The notes under the pieces are model-generated. The model saw only the letters and a list, made by a program, of their open reading frames with translations. It had not been told where the DNA came from and did no database searches. Shown piece after piece: positions 49,001 through 60,607 of a DNA stretch of 64,000 bases. The DNA is taken from the NCBI GenBank assembly GCA_015847255.1, contig JADLZK010009226.1, positions 1 through 64,000 on the forward strand, in the 5' to 3' direction. Position 1 is the first letter of the stretch. Each line of letters begins with the position of its first letter. The translations under genes were made by a program, and so were the position numbers. This DNA is from Hyparrhenia diplandra. Taxonomy: Eukaryota > Streptophyta > Magnoliopsida > Poales > Poaceae.

Positions 49001-51616
49001 ATCCTGCTGAGCATGTCTTTTTCCACTAACGCTCAAGCTGCTCTCATTAAAGTATTCAATATCCCCTTCACTGCTACCTCCAATCAGACTTTCTCGCACC
49101 TCACTGCCAATGTCAGCAGCATCACTGCTTATCCCAACACCAATTGACCTAACAGAGCCATGCTGGTCATCCTCCACAAAAGGGTCATCTGGATGAGGTC
49201 GTTCGAATCATTAAGGAATTTCCCATTCCCTAACATACCTAGTTCACTGTTCTGCGATACAAAGCCCTGCCATGCTGGTTCAGAATGCATCAAATTAAGC
49301 TCTTCAGGATCTAGAAGTTGGCCATCATACCGAGCTATCATATCATTATCAGGAATCCCATGGCCCATTGGACCCTCGGAAGTACCTATTTGTGCAATAT
49401 TCTTTCCATGAAAATATTGCTCACCAGATATATAGGAATCTTCCTCAACAAATGACTGGTCATCATCTTCATCCTTTGTAGGGCGATCATGACGATCAGT
49501 CCCTCTCGGTGGCCAGTTGCCTTCTCATTGTCGCTAGGATAATCAATCTCATGTGCTAAAAACCAGGTTTCATCCTCAATTGGTTGTCGGGTGTAGCCAA
49601 CATCATCATCGCCATCATCATACATCAGAATCCCAGTATTCACCAATTGGATATTCAAGTGAATCATCACCAAGTGTTGCAAAACCAGATACCAGATCGG
49701 AGGTATCTTCTGCAATACCTTGACTTACAGACAACCAACTACTGCCAATTGTAACGCCTTCCACCTGAATATGTGAGCGCAAGGTCATTATTCAGGAGCC
49801 GAACAATATGATACAGAAAAAAAAAAATCAGCATTAAGAACATGCAGAGTAATTGCCTCACACTTTAGGGAAAAAAAGAAGAACGTAGAAGATGAATGGA
49901 AAGCAAAACAACTATAGAAAGATGAAACATCGGTCAATGATCTATCTAGGGAAAAGAAAAGAAACCATTAAGCAAAACAATTTCTTTATGTGGGTGGTCA
50001 GGGGTGGGGCATTACTTTAAAAAATTGAATCAGGACAAATCGATTATCAATAATAATTTATACACGATAGAGCAAGTATCACAAGCGATATATGTACTTG
50101 AACTTCTGGAGAAACAAAAATCTAATAGTTTTCTCACATGGTAGTGGCAATAGACGAGGCTTACAAAATAAATGGGTCTGACAAATATTTGCAACTACAT
50201 GTATCATTTCAAATGAAGATCATTAATAATCATATAACTGTAAAAGATGTCACTACTCAGGATCTGTCTAGCCATGTCAATGAAGAGAAAAAATAAACGT
50301 TGGTAATTCAGTAATTTACTACTAACACGAATATGCAACATTTCACAAGATAAGACGAGATTCTTACTCTGTATTATTATAGCAAATGTACAGCAATAAA
50401 CTACATATCAACCAATGTCCTTAGTCGGTCGCAGATATGATACACAAAACATGAACATTTGTCAAATGTTCAATTCTTTTGTCCTACAGAACTAAAGTCG
50501 ACATTATGGCCTGGGAAATTTTTGCATTGATTGTGGTCTTACTTATTAAATAAAAGTGCCTTATCACTACTGAACTCACTAGCAACATACCTGAAGATGT
50601 TATTTCTTGTCCAATGGGAACATCGAGATATGAGCCAATCATAAAGGCATGATCAGCACTAGATTGCTTGGCTCCAGATCCATGGTGATTGATCTTTTCC
50701 TCCCAGTTCATGTTGACTAGCTTATCTTCAGACTTGAGCCTCACAGGAGGTAACTTCGGAAACTCCTCACGCTGATTATCTCCCACAAGCTGTAAATCGA
50801 AGCATCGGTCAGACACCTGATCTGTATCTAGGGATTTTTCGAAGTAATATTGCCTGCTCCCCTCATCAAGCGGTCCTTTTGCTCCTTTTACAACACCATC
50901 TGCATTAGTGCTCCTCTTTACTTCTTTCCTCTCATTTTCATGGTGCGTGCTATTGTAACTAGATGACGGGTTTTCCGCAGGAAATGGAAGCACTGTCTTA
51001 ACTGTGCAACCATTCATCATCTCCTCTTTTTCTGGTACTAGATTTTTATCCCTAGAATGGCCCTGTTCATTGATTTCAGTCCTCCCAGCAGCATCAACTT
51101 TTCCCTTCCCTCTTCCAAAAGAGACTTTTTGCTCCAGCACAGGGCCAGGCTGTTCGGTCCCAACACCTCGATCCCTCTTCTCTGCCAGCATCGCACCACG
51201 CCTATGCCTTGGCACCTCCTCCGACACCAGCAGCTCAGCTAGCTGTTCCGCAGTGCTGTTTGCAATGCTGAAGGTCCAAGGATACAGATCCCCCACGTTG
51301 TTCTCCTGAGGCTGGCCAATCCCGGAGCCCTTCTTTCCATCTGAACCCGTTCGGCAGGGCTCCAACATCAATCTCCTTCACGATGAACTCCCTCGACGAG
51401 TCGGCACTCCTCGCCGTCGCAGCACCCTTTGGGCCCTACATTGGAGCCCACCAGGTCCTCCTGCTCCTCGTCTTCTTTCAGCTCAGCGGCGCGCCTCTGC
51501 GTGGAGATGCCGTTGGAATCGGCACGACCAGTGAGCTCCCCACGGAGAGCTGCCTCTGCCTTGGCAAACCGGTTCTTCCGCAGGAACTCAAGCACCAGAT
51601 CAATGTTCTCCGACAT
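46057..51616 (-). CDS. Plant-specific DYRK-type dual-specificity kinase (7 exons, frame-broken)
   Basis: DYRK kinases phosphorylate serine/threonine after autophosphorylating an activation-loop tyrosine. Exons, read downward, are about 50591-51616, 48486-49764, 48031-48310, 47307-47414, 46905-47185, 46368-46512 and 46057-46246. The N terminus MSENIDLVLEFLRKNRFAKA resembles a LisH-like helix pair. A long acidic, low-complexity middle precedes the kinase domain. That domain shows GRYHVSEYLGSAAFSKAIQA, VCVKIIKNNKDFFDQSLDEI, LLIVCELLKANLYEFQKF, catalytic IHCDLKPENI, the DFG variant VIDLGSSCF, the activation loop YVQSRSYRAPE and KRPSASEALKHPWLS near the end. The frame breaks at least nine times. 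Clear cases are seven instead of five bases at 46957, one missing A at 48490, one extra A near 48755 and one extra T near 46090. The corrected length is about 1,100 residues. Conservation of the kinase core suggests a working gene behind a noisy sequence. Confidence 0.87.
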
Positions 51617-53913
51617 ATTTCCCTCCAAAATCAACTAGCCCGGGACCAAGAACCCTGCCAAGAAATGCTTACAGTGAGGCCGAGGAGGGCAGAGCTGAAG
51701 GCAGCACCTTGTTGCAGCCCAGCTCCCAGACCAGCCGAATCGAAGCTCCGGACGCTCGGGGACTTAGGAAACGGCCCAATGCCGCGGCGCCGGCAGCCGC
51801 AGATCGGCGTCGCTGCCTCGAAAAGGCCCCCTGACAAATCAAGCTCCCGTGGAGTTCCTCGGACAACCAAGCTGAAGAGACCAACGCAACCCACACCCTA
51901 AGCGCAACGCGGGAGGGGGAGGGGACCGCGAGGCGACAGCCCCGAAAACCCTAGCGGCCGTCACCGCACCCCCCGCGCCGCCGCGAGCAAGACGGAGGAG
52001 AGCGTGGCAAAGCACGATGGGGGGCACGGGGCAGCGGGGAGCGACTGGGCCCGGGCCGGTCAGCGGGACCCGTCGCCGCCGAGAGCGGAGAGCGGGCGGG
52101 CGGGAGCGGATCCGGCGGCGGCGTGGCAGCGGCGGCGGAGGAGGCGGCGGGGATGGCGCATCGGGTGGGGGATCAGGGCGCGGCCGGCGCGGCTGGAGGC
52201 AGCATATTCGGGGTGGTACGCGTGCGCGAGACCGGAAAGAGCCCTCAAGAGACCCAAGACCCGGCGAGACTGCGTGCGAGAGAGAGGGGAAAAGAAAGGG
52301 AAATGAATGGGAAATGTTTTTTTTCTCTCTCTCCCCTTTCTTCCCGTTCCAGCTCGTTTGGTGTCTAGCGTCTTGCGGGATCGGGGCGGGGACGCCGATT
52401 CGCACTGCGCAGATAATCTTTTTTTTTTTTTTTCTGCGTTTGCAATGCACAAATCGTAGCTTTGGGCGTTCAAAACCCCTGCTAGTGCTGGTCCCTCCCG
52501 TGTGCGTGAGGCCGGATGGGCTTTGATTTCATTTTCAGCTTGTGAGCCTGCCTCATGGTCATGGACAGCCGGACGGACAGGCAAGGTGACGTCCGTGGCT
52601 GGTACCTGTACCGCTGGACGAACAGAGGTAAACCGATTCGTGCGACCGTTCGGCCGGCCGGCAGTGCTTTCTGGGCGGCCTGGGTGTGTATAAAAATCAG
52701 CAGTAGGAACGGTCGCCCTCACCCCGACGGCAGATTAACTGTATATATAGTAGGAGGTTTATTATCTGTGGCATACTGGCATATCCTATATGATGTGCGA
52801 ATAATTTTTGTTTGTTTAGATACTGACTGTTGTTTTTTATAGATCAAAGTTTGTATGATGGCTTACCACGCTTACAGCGTGGAGTGGAGTTCTGCCTTTA
52901 AGCCTCGGTAGAAAGTTTAGGGCGTTTTTTTTTACTTTTTGTCGTCTTTGCCATATGACTTTGACAATAGCATTTCTGTTGGAAACGTATAGTAGTTGTG
53001 ATGTATTGATGTCTAATAAATAGATGTACTTTCTCAGTCAAAAAAAGAAAGTGTTTTAAGTTTTTCATACTTCACGATTGACCATCCGTCTTATTAAAAA
53101 AAAAAGTTTTATAAATATCTTTGATTTTGTTATGACTTAGTATTTATCATTTTTATAATTTACACAAAACTTTAGAATAAGACGAAGCGGTCAAACACGA
53201 TGTCTCAAGGTAAAAAAAACAACACTCTTTTTTGGGGGTATATGACTATAAAAGTGCTATTCAAAACAAATACTTAAGTATATCTATATCTCTAAACCAA
53301 ATATTTTTAAGAGTTATTAATGGTTTAGAGTTTGAAAGATGGACAAAATTTTAGTTAAAATGTCGTGGATTTTTGCGATGGATGTGTTCGTCGACAATGT
53401 GGTTGTATTGTGTTTCATAGTTCAAAGAAAGGGAAACCATAAGGAAAATAAACAATTGTTGAGATTTAACACTAGGGCGACAAACACATGGGACTTGAGG
53501 TGTTAGTAACTCTAGACCAGATAACTCTAGATCTTGGGTGAAACCCTATTGTCATGGCTCCACAAAAATTATGGGTGTGCTCTCCCCTACCCATACGAAG
53601 GTGTTAGTAATTTGTTGATGTTTTTTTTTTTTTTTTGTACTCCTCACAAAAAAAAACATGCCAAAAGTTTAGAATAAGCTGTTATATTTATATTTTACGA
53701 ATCGTACAATATAGGTGCACACAAATTCTCTCCTACGAACGTACGCTCATAGGTACCGTACCTCATTGTCATGGGCACATCAGTTAGCATTAAAAGAATC
53801 TAAAATCAATCTTGTAAAATATGAGCACCCATATAAAATCTATAATTTAGATCTCGATAAGCAAGTTCAGCATAAAGAACAACCTAGACAGCTGGGGACT
53901 TACACTCATTTTA
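51617..53913. other. Kinase gene 5' flank and intergenic DNA
   Basis: From 51.6 to 52.4 kb the DNA is GC-rich with spurious frames on both strands and is probably the 5' untranslated region and promoter of the kinase. From 52.8 kb it is AT-rich. A diverged MITE-like segment is visible at about 53025-53215, where the ends resemble the grass motif TACTTTCTCAGTCAAAAAAA and a reversed GGTCAAACACGATGTCT. No gene was recognised. Confidence 0.45.
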
Positions 53914-54122
53914 GGCCCCTTTGGTGCAGCTCCAGGCAACTCCGGCTTCCTCTGTTGTGTACTGCGCACTGTTCACTAGAGCCAATTTTCTCTCTCTGTT
54001 TCCTCTCTCACAGAACCGTTCGGGTGAGGTGGAGCTGCTTTTTGTTAACTTCCCTAGCTCCGGCTATAGGACCGCCACAGTGTAGGAGCGTTGCACCTTA
54101 GAGCCCAACCAAAGAGGCCCTT
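53914..54122. mobile_element. Small TIR element, hAT-like MITE
   Basis: The left end reads GGCCCCTTTGGTGCAGCTCC. The right end read on the other strand is AAAGGGCCTCTTTGGTTGGG, giving short inverted ends with a shared GGCC-CTTTGG core. The length is about 210 bp and no transposase is present. I could not define a clean target-site duplication, so the superfamily is uncertain. Confidence 0.5.
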
Positions 54123-55603
54123 TGTCACCGTACCGCCGTTGCCTCTAGATCTTCGTGTAATCCATAAGAAAAAAAGGTAGTCCAAAAAATCATAAACCCA
54201 ATCTATTTTTCAATCAATTTAGCACCCCTTGTCTAGTTCAGCATGTGTTCTGTACCTTCTCTGGCTATACGCTCCAGTATCTCATGGTATATTGTTACAG
54301 GGGCAAAATTCCATTATATTTTTTTATGAAGATTAGATAGTGTTATGTAAGAGAGAGTAAACTAAAACAACTCGAAGCAAACTTGCAGTCTCATTAGGAG
54401 GGTGCATCAGATAAGTCTGCGTACTAATACCGTCAGCAGGATCTCTCCGGACCTCGTTCTCGAATCAAAATCCAATCAGGCGCCATCTTTTCTGTATGTT
54501 CACGAACACTTTATCCATGTATTTATTATAATGAAAAATCCAGTTCAACTGCCCAACGGCCCGAACCCCTGTTTGTTTGGATTTTGGAAACGATAGTGCA
54601 CTGGTCAAAGAATCGTGCGACTTTTTAAAAGTGTGGACGGTCGCACCCAACCCAACCAACGGGCAACGGTTGAACGGTCCCATCTCGCAGTCGCACGACA
54701 GGACGCCCGAGGGATGTGACGGGTGTCCGTCTTTCCCGTTCCCCGTGCCCGCCACCATCCTGCACGCTGCGCCTGCGGTTCAGGACTTTCCGTTTGGCGG
54801 CAGCAAGACGAGGCCGCCCTTTTTCCGTATAATTTTATCCACAACCTGTAGGTTTCGTGCGATTACAGCAGTTGGACGGCACCGAGTGACGCTGACGCCG
54901 CCTTGATGAATAAATACAAGTACTAGAACATAACCGAATTGGGACAGTGATGGCACACGCACAGCTGCTCAGCTAAAGGCCACCACGGCCGTGAAGCTTA
55001 CTGCTCTGAATGCTCGGTCTCACAGGATCGCCGTGATCTCCATCAATGCTGCGCCGGCCTGCAATACGATGCCTCCTCTTGCAGCCAGTTTCAGGTACAG
55101 AGGACGGTGTGTGTTTGGATGCTCTTTGCCTGCACTTGAATGTTGCAGGAACTGCTGGTGCTAGTACTCACATGCAGATGCAGGCTGCACCTCACTCTCC
55201 TGTCCTACACACTGATGAATCTGCTCTCCATCCTCTCTTCTTGCAGCTACATTTCTCCAATCATAATCAATGCTACTAGCAGGGCTCGGGGTTGCTATTA
55301 TGCAGATGCAGTCAGCCACTCCAGACTACAGGGTCCACTGCTCTCCATTTGTATTTGGGCTTCATTTGAGCTGTAATTAATATGAATGAAACTAGACGAT
55401 AGTGAGGGACGTTGCAGTGGCATTATTTTTGTCTAAACATTTCAGGATTTTGCTACTGCCATTACTGAAACTATTTCTTTCGTAAAGTACTATTGCTGTG
55501 TTTTATCCAAAAATACAACACAATGCAACCGCCAGGTTCGCGACCTAATGGTACTGGGTACAGAATACCATCAATCACAACAATGCTAATCTGAAATCCT
55601 ATC
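54123..55603. other. Intergenic DNA, no gene recognised
   Basis: Short frames are present but none matches a family I know. The GC-richer part at 54.6-54.9 kb and the segment 55.0-55.4 kb show no splice-consistent coding pattern. Confidence 0.45.
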
Positions 55604-56140
55604 CTAAGATGATAGTAGTAGATTAGCTTCCAGGTTCCCTCTCCCTAGTACTACACACCAGATGGTTTCCACAATGGCAGGATCCGCTCCCAGCAGCCTC
55701 TGCAACTGCGCTTCCACCGGCCGCGGCGCGTCCGACCCAAAGACGTCACCGACGAACCTGTACACCAGAGCGAAATTCAGATGGTCCGGAGACAGCGGAG
55801 CCTGACGAACCGTCTCGTCCTCCGACACGACGGCGGCGTCATCATCAGTGAACGCGGGCAGCCAGCTGATGCGATGCTGCGCCTGGCGGAAGACGGCGCC
55901 GGAGCGACGAGGGTGCATTGGCACTGGCACCGCGAGGCCCATCTTCTGAGCCCTCAGGAAGTGCTTCTGGGCGTGCCTGCGGATCTACGTGGCTGTCTTG
56001 GTGGCGACGAACGCCTCGATCCTCTTCCAGTCGCGGCCGTGCAGCGCCAGCGCGTGGAAGAACCGGTCGTGCTCGTCGGCGGCCCACTTCTGCCGAGGAT
56101 TCGTGATGGTGTACGGCTTCCGGAGCTTCTTCCCCGCCAT
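55604..56140 (-). pseudogene. REVEILLE/LHY-CCA1-like MYB, intronless with internal stop
   Basis: REVEILLE proteins are single-repeat MYB factors that bind evening elements in clock-controlled promoters. The reading frame begins MAGKKLRKPYTITNPRQKWA and continues through the MYB repeat with GRDWKRIEAFVATKTAT. Codon 52 is TAG at 55985-55987, exactly where the family has glutamine in TQIRSHAQKYF. The same frame resumes with IRRHAQKHFLRAQKMG and later NFALVYRFVGDVFG, PAIVETI and NLEANLL, matching the C-terminal LCL domain of the RVE3/5/6/8 clade. The frame is 178 codons without introns, shorter than usual RVE proteins, and these genes normally have several introns. A retrocopy that acquired a CAG-to-TAG change is the simplest reading. 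A TATA-like CTATATATATG lies about 175 bp upstream. Confidence 0.75.
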
Positions 56141-56300
56141 GGCTGCTGCCATTGTTGTTTGTTCGCTCTGTGTTTTGACCTGTCTCCGTCACTCTATCAG
56201 TCTTAGCTTCTTGAGCAGAATCAGCCAGAGAACGTATGAGATGAGAGCGGAGGCTTGAGAGTTCTTGGCCTGGTGGTGTGTGCTGGAGTTCAGATCAGTG

Positions 56301-56869
56301 CGTGAACATATATATAGGGATCGAAGTGAGCACCGGATGCAGAAAACGTGTGACTGATACACAGCGCATGTGCTCAAGATTAAGCTTGGGAGACAACAAT
56401 TTACACATGTGCAGCGCAGGTGCCAATTGCGCGCGTGTTAGGCGGACACGGCTAGGCCTTCCGACTGATCGGAAGCTCAAGCGTTGTAATGCTCATGCTG
56501 CAAATGGGGAGGGGGGTTGACCGATGTACGACATTAGGTGAAAGACGCACTATTTCGGGGCTGCTCTGAACAATCTTCGTATCACGATCCCTTGTTGTCC
56601 CATGTGTTCTCCACTTCTCATGTATTGGGGTATATAAATCGTGCTTGCTTGATCATTTCTCCATGAGGAACTCGTTCAGTTATAATTATAACACAATGTT
56701 CATAAGGGTCAACCTGCGTTCCACCTTCGTGCCATAAAAAAGAGTCATTCTAGTTTTGCAAGCAGTTAAGTATCTATAACTTTGACCACCGATATTTCTT
56801 TTTCTCAAATACGCAAAAGATTTGTGCATCATTGTATTTAAGCAGAAGATCCCTATATATATGTTCACG
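56301..56869. repeat. Perfect 22 bp inverted repeat about 525 bp apart
   Basis: The left arm at 56301-56322 starts CGTGAACATATATATAGG. The right arm at 56848-56869 is its exact reverse complement, starting GATCCCTATATATATGTT. The left arm includes the TATA-like sequence upstream of the RVE-like frame. No transposon ends were recognised. Confidence 0.75.
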
Positions 56870-56879
56870 TACTCCTACA

Positions 56880-57910
56880 GTCCCTACCGGATAATTGACG
56901 CAGCGTTTTTGGAGGGCGAGATTTACAATAAGCACCGCCTCCTCTCTCGGATTACATATGACGATTACTCATAGACTAAATCTCCTAGATGGCGCTCCGC
57001 CTCTATCCAGAGGTCGGCTATTCATTTGATCTTGGCGAGTAGTGGCGCGCTAGTGGCTACCATGTTTTGAACAATCTTGTGTTCCTCTCTTTCCATAGTT
57101 CCCATGTCACCCAGCGCGAAGATGGTGTCCACGCCTTTCCTCTTGTCACCATATATGCCACCTCTGCCGCCAATGCTCCCGCCAAGCGATGATGGAGTCC
57201 TCGCCCACTGCGAGGCATCGACCTATAATGGTCCACCAAATGTGTCTGGAGAAGGAGGTGCTGACGATCTGGTCGATGGTCTCGGCCGGTCCTGGTTGCA
57301 TAGGTAGGACTTGTTGCGTGTGTCGAGCCCATGGCAATGCCTCCTCCGGATGGCCAGCCCACGGTGAAGATCCTCACATGTAGTGGCGCCTAGGTGCTCC
57401 AGATCCGGGTGCACCCTGAGGTCGGGTGTGAAGCCAGGTTTAGTGCCCTGTAAGCGGAACTCGAGTACGCCCCCCGGTGGCTCTACCGCCAAACCAAGCG
57501 GTCCGCGTTGTCGTTTAGGTTTTCCAGCACAATCAAGTCCCATAGACACCTATATCGGTGTGTTGCGTGGACCATGATGCATCCCGTGATTTGGCGTACC
57601 CACGCGTGGTCCTCCGTGCCGTTCGCCACGCTTGTCCGCCGGATGTCCCAACGACCGACGAAGTTTAGCAAAGGCCGCGCGATGGGCTTGATTGCTTTCC
57701 CCCGGATCCACCGACCCGCCCGTAAGCGCGTGGATCGACCATCGACGCAGTACGATTATGTACGCGGAAGCCTCGAAGAAGCTCACAACCTCACGGGCAC
57801 CGACAATGGCAGGTCGGCCTAGGCCCAACCCCTCGTCCCACCTGCTACGCCCGAGCCATCTCAATTGGAGTGTGATGGTGGAGAGCCGTAGGTCCGGGAT
57901 GCCTTAGTCC
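56880..57910 (-). mobile_element. L1-type LINE remnant, C-terminal part of ORF2
   Basis: The minus strand encodes broken pieces of the zinc-binding region that follows reverse transcriptase in plant L1 elements. They include NFVGRWDIRRTSVANGTEDH, RCLWDLIVLENLNDNADRLV then WRWSHRGAYSSSAYRALNLA, and finally FARHIWWTIIGRCLAVG and WVTWELWKERNTRLFKTW. The ADRLVWRW-SAYRAL pattern and the terminal WELWKERN motif are characteristic. No endonuclease or RT catalytic core lies in the window, and stops and shifts are frequent. Confidence 0.75.
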
Positions 57911-58022
57911 CCCTAGGTCCCAGCTCGGCCTAGGCCCGACCCTCGCCCACCCTGCTGTAGCCGAGCCATCTCGATTGGAGTGCGATGGAGGAGAGCGGCA
58001 GTCCAGGATGCCTAGTCCCCGA
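57813..58022. repeat. Tandem duplication of about 105 bp inside the LINE remnant
   Basis: Both units contain TCGGCCTAGGCCC, CGAGCCATCTC and ATTGGAGTG. The first is about 57813-57922 and the second 57923-58022, with roughly 85-90% identity by eye and a few deletions in the second. Confidence 0.75.
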
Positions 58023-58117
58023 CAGTGGCATTGATCTCCTCTATTGCCATTGGTGGCAGACCATCAACGGTGAGGGCGTAGATAGGTATTGCGCATGACC
58101 AATATATTTATATTTTT

Positions 58118-58159
58118 ACAATTTCCATCTTTTTTTTGAGGAATCACATTTTCCATCTT
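58118..58159 (-). mobile_element. 14 bp T-rich insertion with 14 bp direct repeats
   Basis: ACA[A/T]TTTCCATCTT occurs at 58118-58131 and 58146-58159 with one mismatch. The insert is TTTTTTGAGGAATC. It matches the small A-tailed insertion pattern seen in the kinase introns but is intergenic. Confidence 0.5.
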
Positions 58160-58520
58160 CATTGACTTTCTATTATAACTGACCAAATATAATCAAGCTG
58201 TAATAAACTTTTTTTAATCTAAGTTGTAGTAAACTTAATAATATTGATCTATATGTTTTTTCGTCCATACTTTTTTATAGAACCTCCGTATATTTTCAAT
58301 ATATACATTTAATTATAACCTTAGTTTAAATTATGTTGGTTTTTGTTACAACTCATGTCTCATGTGAACCTATATTTTGATTCTAATAAAAAAAACCGAA
58401 TCCATCTATTAACTCTAAATCTGGATCGGTTTCCTCCTCTAATGTAACAAAACTCCCTTTTGCTTAATGAAAAATGCCCTAAATGGTGTCATCGCGAAAA
58501 ACTCTAAATCTGGATATATA

Positions 58521-59003
58521 GGGCCTGTTTAGTTCCCCATAAAACCCAAAATGCAAAATACCAACATTTTAGGGGTGGAAAAAATGTAGAATGCCAAAAA
58601 ATTTTAGAGATGTGTTTAGTTACAGGTAAAAAGCAAAATGCCAAAATTATCCATGCATGATGCGCGCTGTGTGTGCTTGCTTGCTTCATGCTGCTGGCCT
58701 GCTCGCTGCATGCGCTTGCGTGCTTGCTCGCTGCTGCTGATTCGTCGCTCGCTCATCACTGGCTGAACCGAAGCTCGTGCATGCAAATTCCGGGGAGGAC
58801 ACGGGAGAGGGGGTGGCTCCAGGCTGTTTATTTTGCCTCTTTCGGGCCTCCAAGGTCCCAAATCCAAAATGCCAAAAACCTAATTATTTGGTACAATTTC
58901 ACATGGTGTTTAGTTTCATTTTGCAAAATAATGTCTCAAAACACCAATTTTTTTTTGGAAAATTTGGGGACAATGCCGCAACTAAACAGCCTCTAAACAG
59001 GCC
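58521..59003. mobile_element. Nonautonomous TIR element of about 480 bp
   Basis: The left end is GGGCCTGTTTAGTT and the right end read on the other strand is GGCCTGTTTAGAGGCTGTTT. Internal segments rich in CAAAATGCCAAAA are repeated near both ends. Ends of this kind are common in grass DNA transposons. The interior has a GC-rich TGCTTGC repeat-like core and no transposase. No clear target-site duplication was found. Confidence 0.65.
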
Positions 59004-60600
59004 ATCTTGTGTAGGGTTCGAAGGGAACACAGTCAAGAGTCACCGATGAGAGAACTTCTTCAACCGCCGCCGCAACGTCCTTTTCACTCCTCACCGTGGC
59101 CGGCTGGTGCGGTGCCGCGCGCGCAAGGCGCAATGCCGCAACGACGTCCCCTTGTCCGCCACGAACGGCTTCGCCATCCCGAAGCCCCGCACGGGAATGC
59201 GAAGAAGGCGAGAGATCCGAGAGGGGAGACGCAACGCCGCGACGACATGGACGTGGTGGGAGGACGGAGGCCGTTTGCCACCGAGCTACTCAGAGACGTA
59301 GTATGGTACGGCGGTCCTCCCCTCGGCTACTACCTTCTTGCTAAATCTGTGAAGTGCTTGATCCCAGGTCGCACCTCGGCACCTGTCGCTGATTACAAAT
59401 ACTTCTCGACAGTTTATAGGATACTGTAATTAAGATTGACATCAAATCCGAAGGAACATGAATTCTAAAAAAAAAATCTGGACGTTTCTATGAGTACTAC
59501 CTGATCTGGGCTGCATTGCCGAATTGGCACACCATTCTCCATTCAGAACGAGAGCATGTTGTAGGGAGCCTTATTTTCGTACGAACGAAAGGATGAATAT
59601 ATCATGGGTACTTTATATACCATATTCTCATCCTACACCCATAGTCCAACTGTAATATCATCCTCAAAACACTGGTAGTGCACTTCATTGATCCCACCCC
59701 GAATTTCAGCCAACTCAAATCCTATTAGAATTTAGACCACTGTAAGATGATTTTTTGGCATTTTGTAGTACTATATACATAGCCAAATGAGGGCTAATTT
59801 AGCAAGGACATGGTGTCTACAAAAATATGGGCTATGTAGATATTTGGACATTAATGGTGTACTAAAATTGCCCAATAACCATTTGTTGAGCGCAAAGGCT
59901 AATTAAGCACTAGTGGGCTTATGCATATGGCCTATATCCAAAGGGCACATGTGTGACTTGCCGAGAGTCCAAGCCCACGGTGATTTTATCATGGTGGTGA
60001 TTAAGCCCACTAATTATCTAAGTATACAGATGCATGATATATGCGCACGTTACAAGCTTGATAAGAAATAAACATGCGCGTAAGTTGGTTGACCCAACCA
60101 TGCATGTACATGTATGAATGCGTGTGTATGAATACGTGAGTACAGCGGCACATACCTTGAGTTGCCCAGTTCGCACCAGCATGCAAAGGCAGGGCACGTC
60201 AAGATTATTTGGGCTGAGATTAACACCGGCCATTAGCAGCTCCCAATCTTGATTATGGGCCTCCAAGAAGCAATTTGTGCATGGCCCATGCAAGATCGGG
60301 TCCATTGCTCAGTTGGCAGGGTAGATTATACGGTGCTTCTCCAAATTCGTGGGCCATGGGTAGTTGCCGATTGCAAAGAGATAATCTTCAAGTACACGTC
60401 CGGGCGGAGGAGATAAGATCAACTTCAAAACTCACCCTTGCCGCTCGGAAGCAAGGCTAATTCAAATTTGAATTACATGACCGCCCGTGCGTCCGTTCTC
60501 TTCGGTGGCAGCCCAACAGATCGATGGCGGCGCAGCCTGGGCACCGCCTCAAGCCTTCTACCCTAGCGCTGGCCTATAAAAGCAAGCCAACTCTCCCATC
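59004..60600. other. Region with an unassigned plus-strand frame, no gene supported
   Basis: An open frame at 59046-59429 ends with SVKCLIPGRTSAPVADYKYF but shows no similarity I recognise, and its GC-rich first half is equally open in other frames. The rest, 59.45-60.6 kb, is AT-rich. A segment near 59702 resembles one near 63129 (GAATTTCAGC then CAACTCAAAT), which may reflect related repeats. Confidence 0.3.
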
Positions 60601-60607
60601 TCAAACA

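Noticed and set aside
52415..52440. A 15-base T run as another A-tailed insertion
   Set aside because: No direct repeats flank it, so it was not counted in the insertion series.
51839..52722. Long frames on both strands upstream of the kinase
   Set aside because: They are GC-driven open frames with no family match, located where the kinase promoter and leader are expected.
60290..60370. A possible tRNA-like segment near CTCAGTTGGCAGGG
   Set aside because: It resembles a B-box-like or D-arm phrase but no acceptor stem or anticodon arm could be folded by eye.
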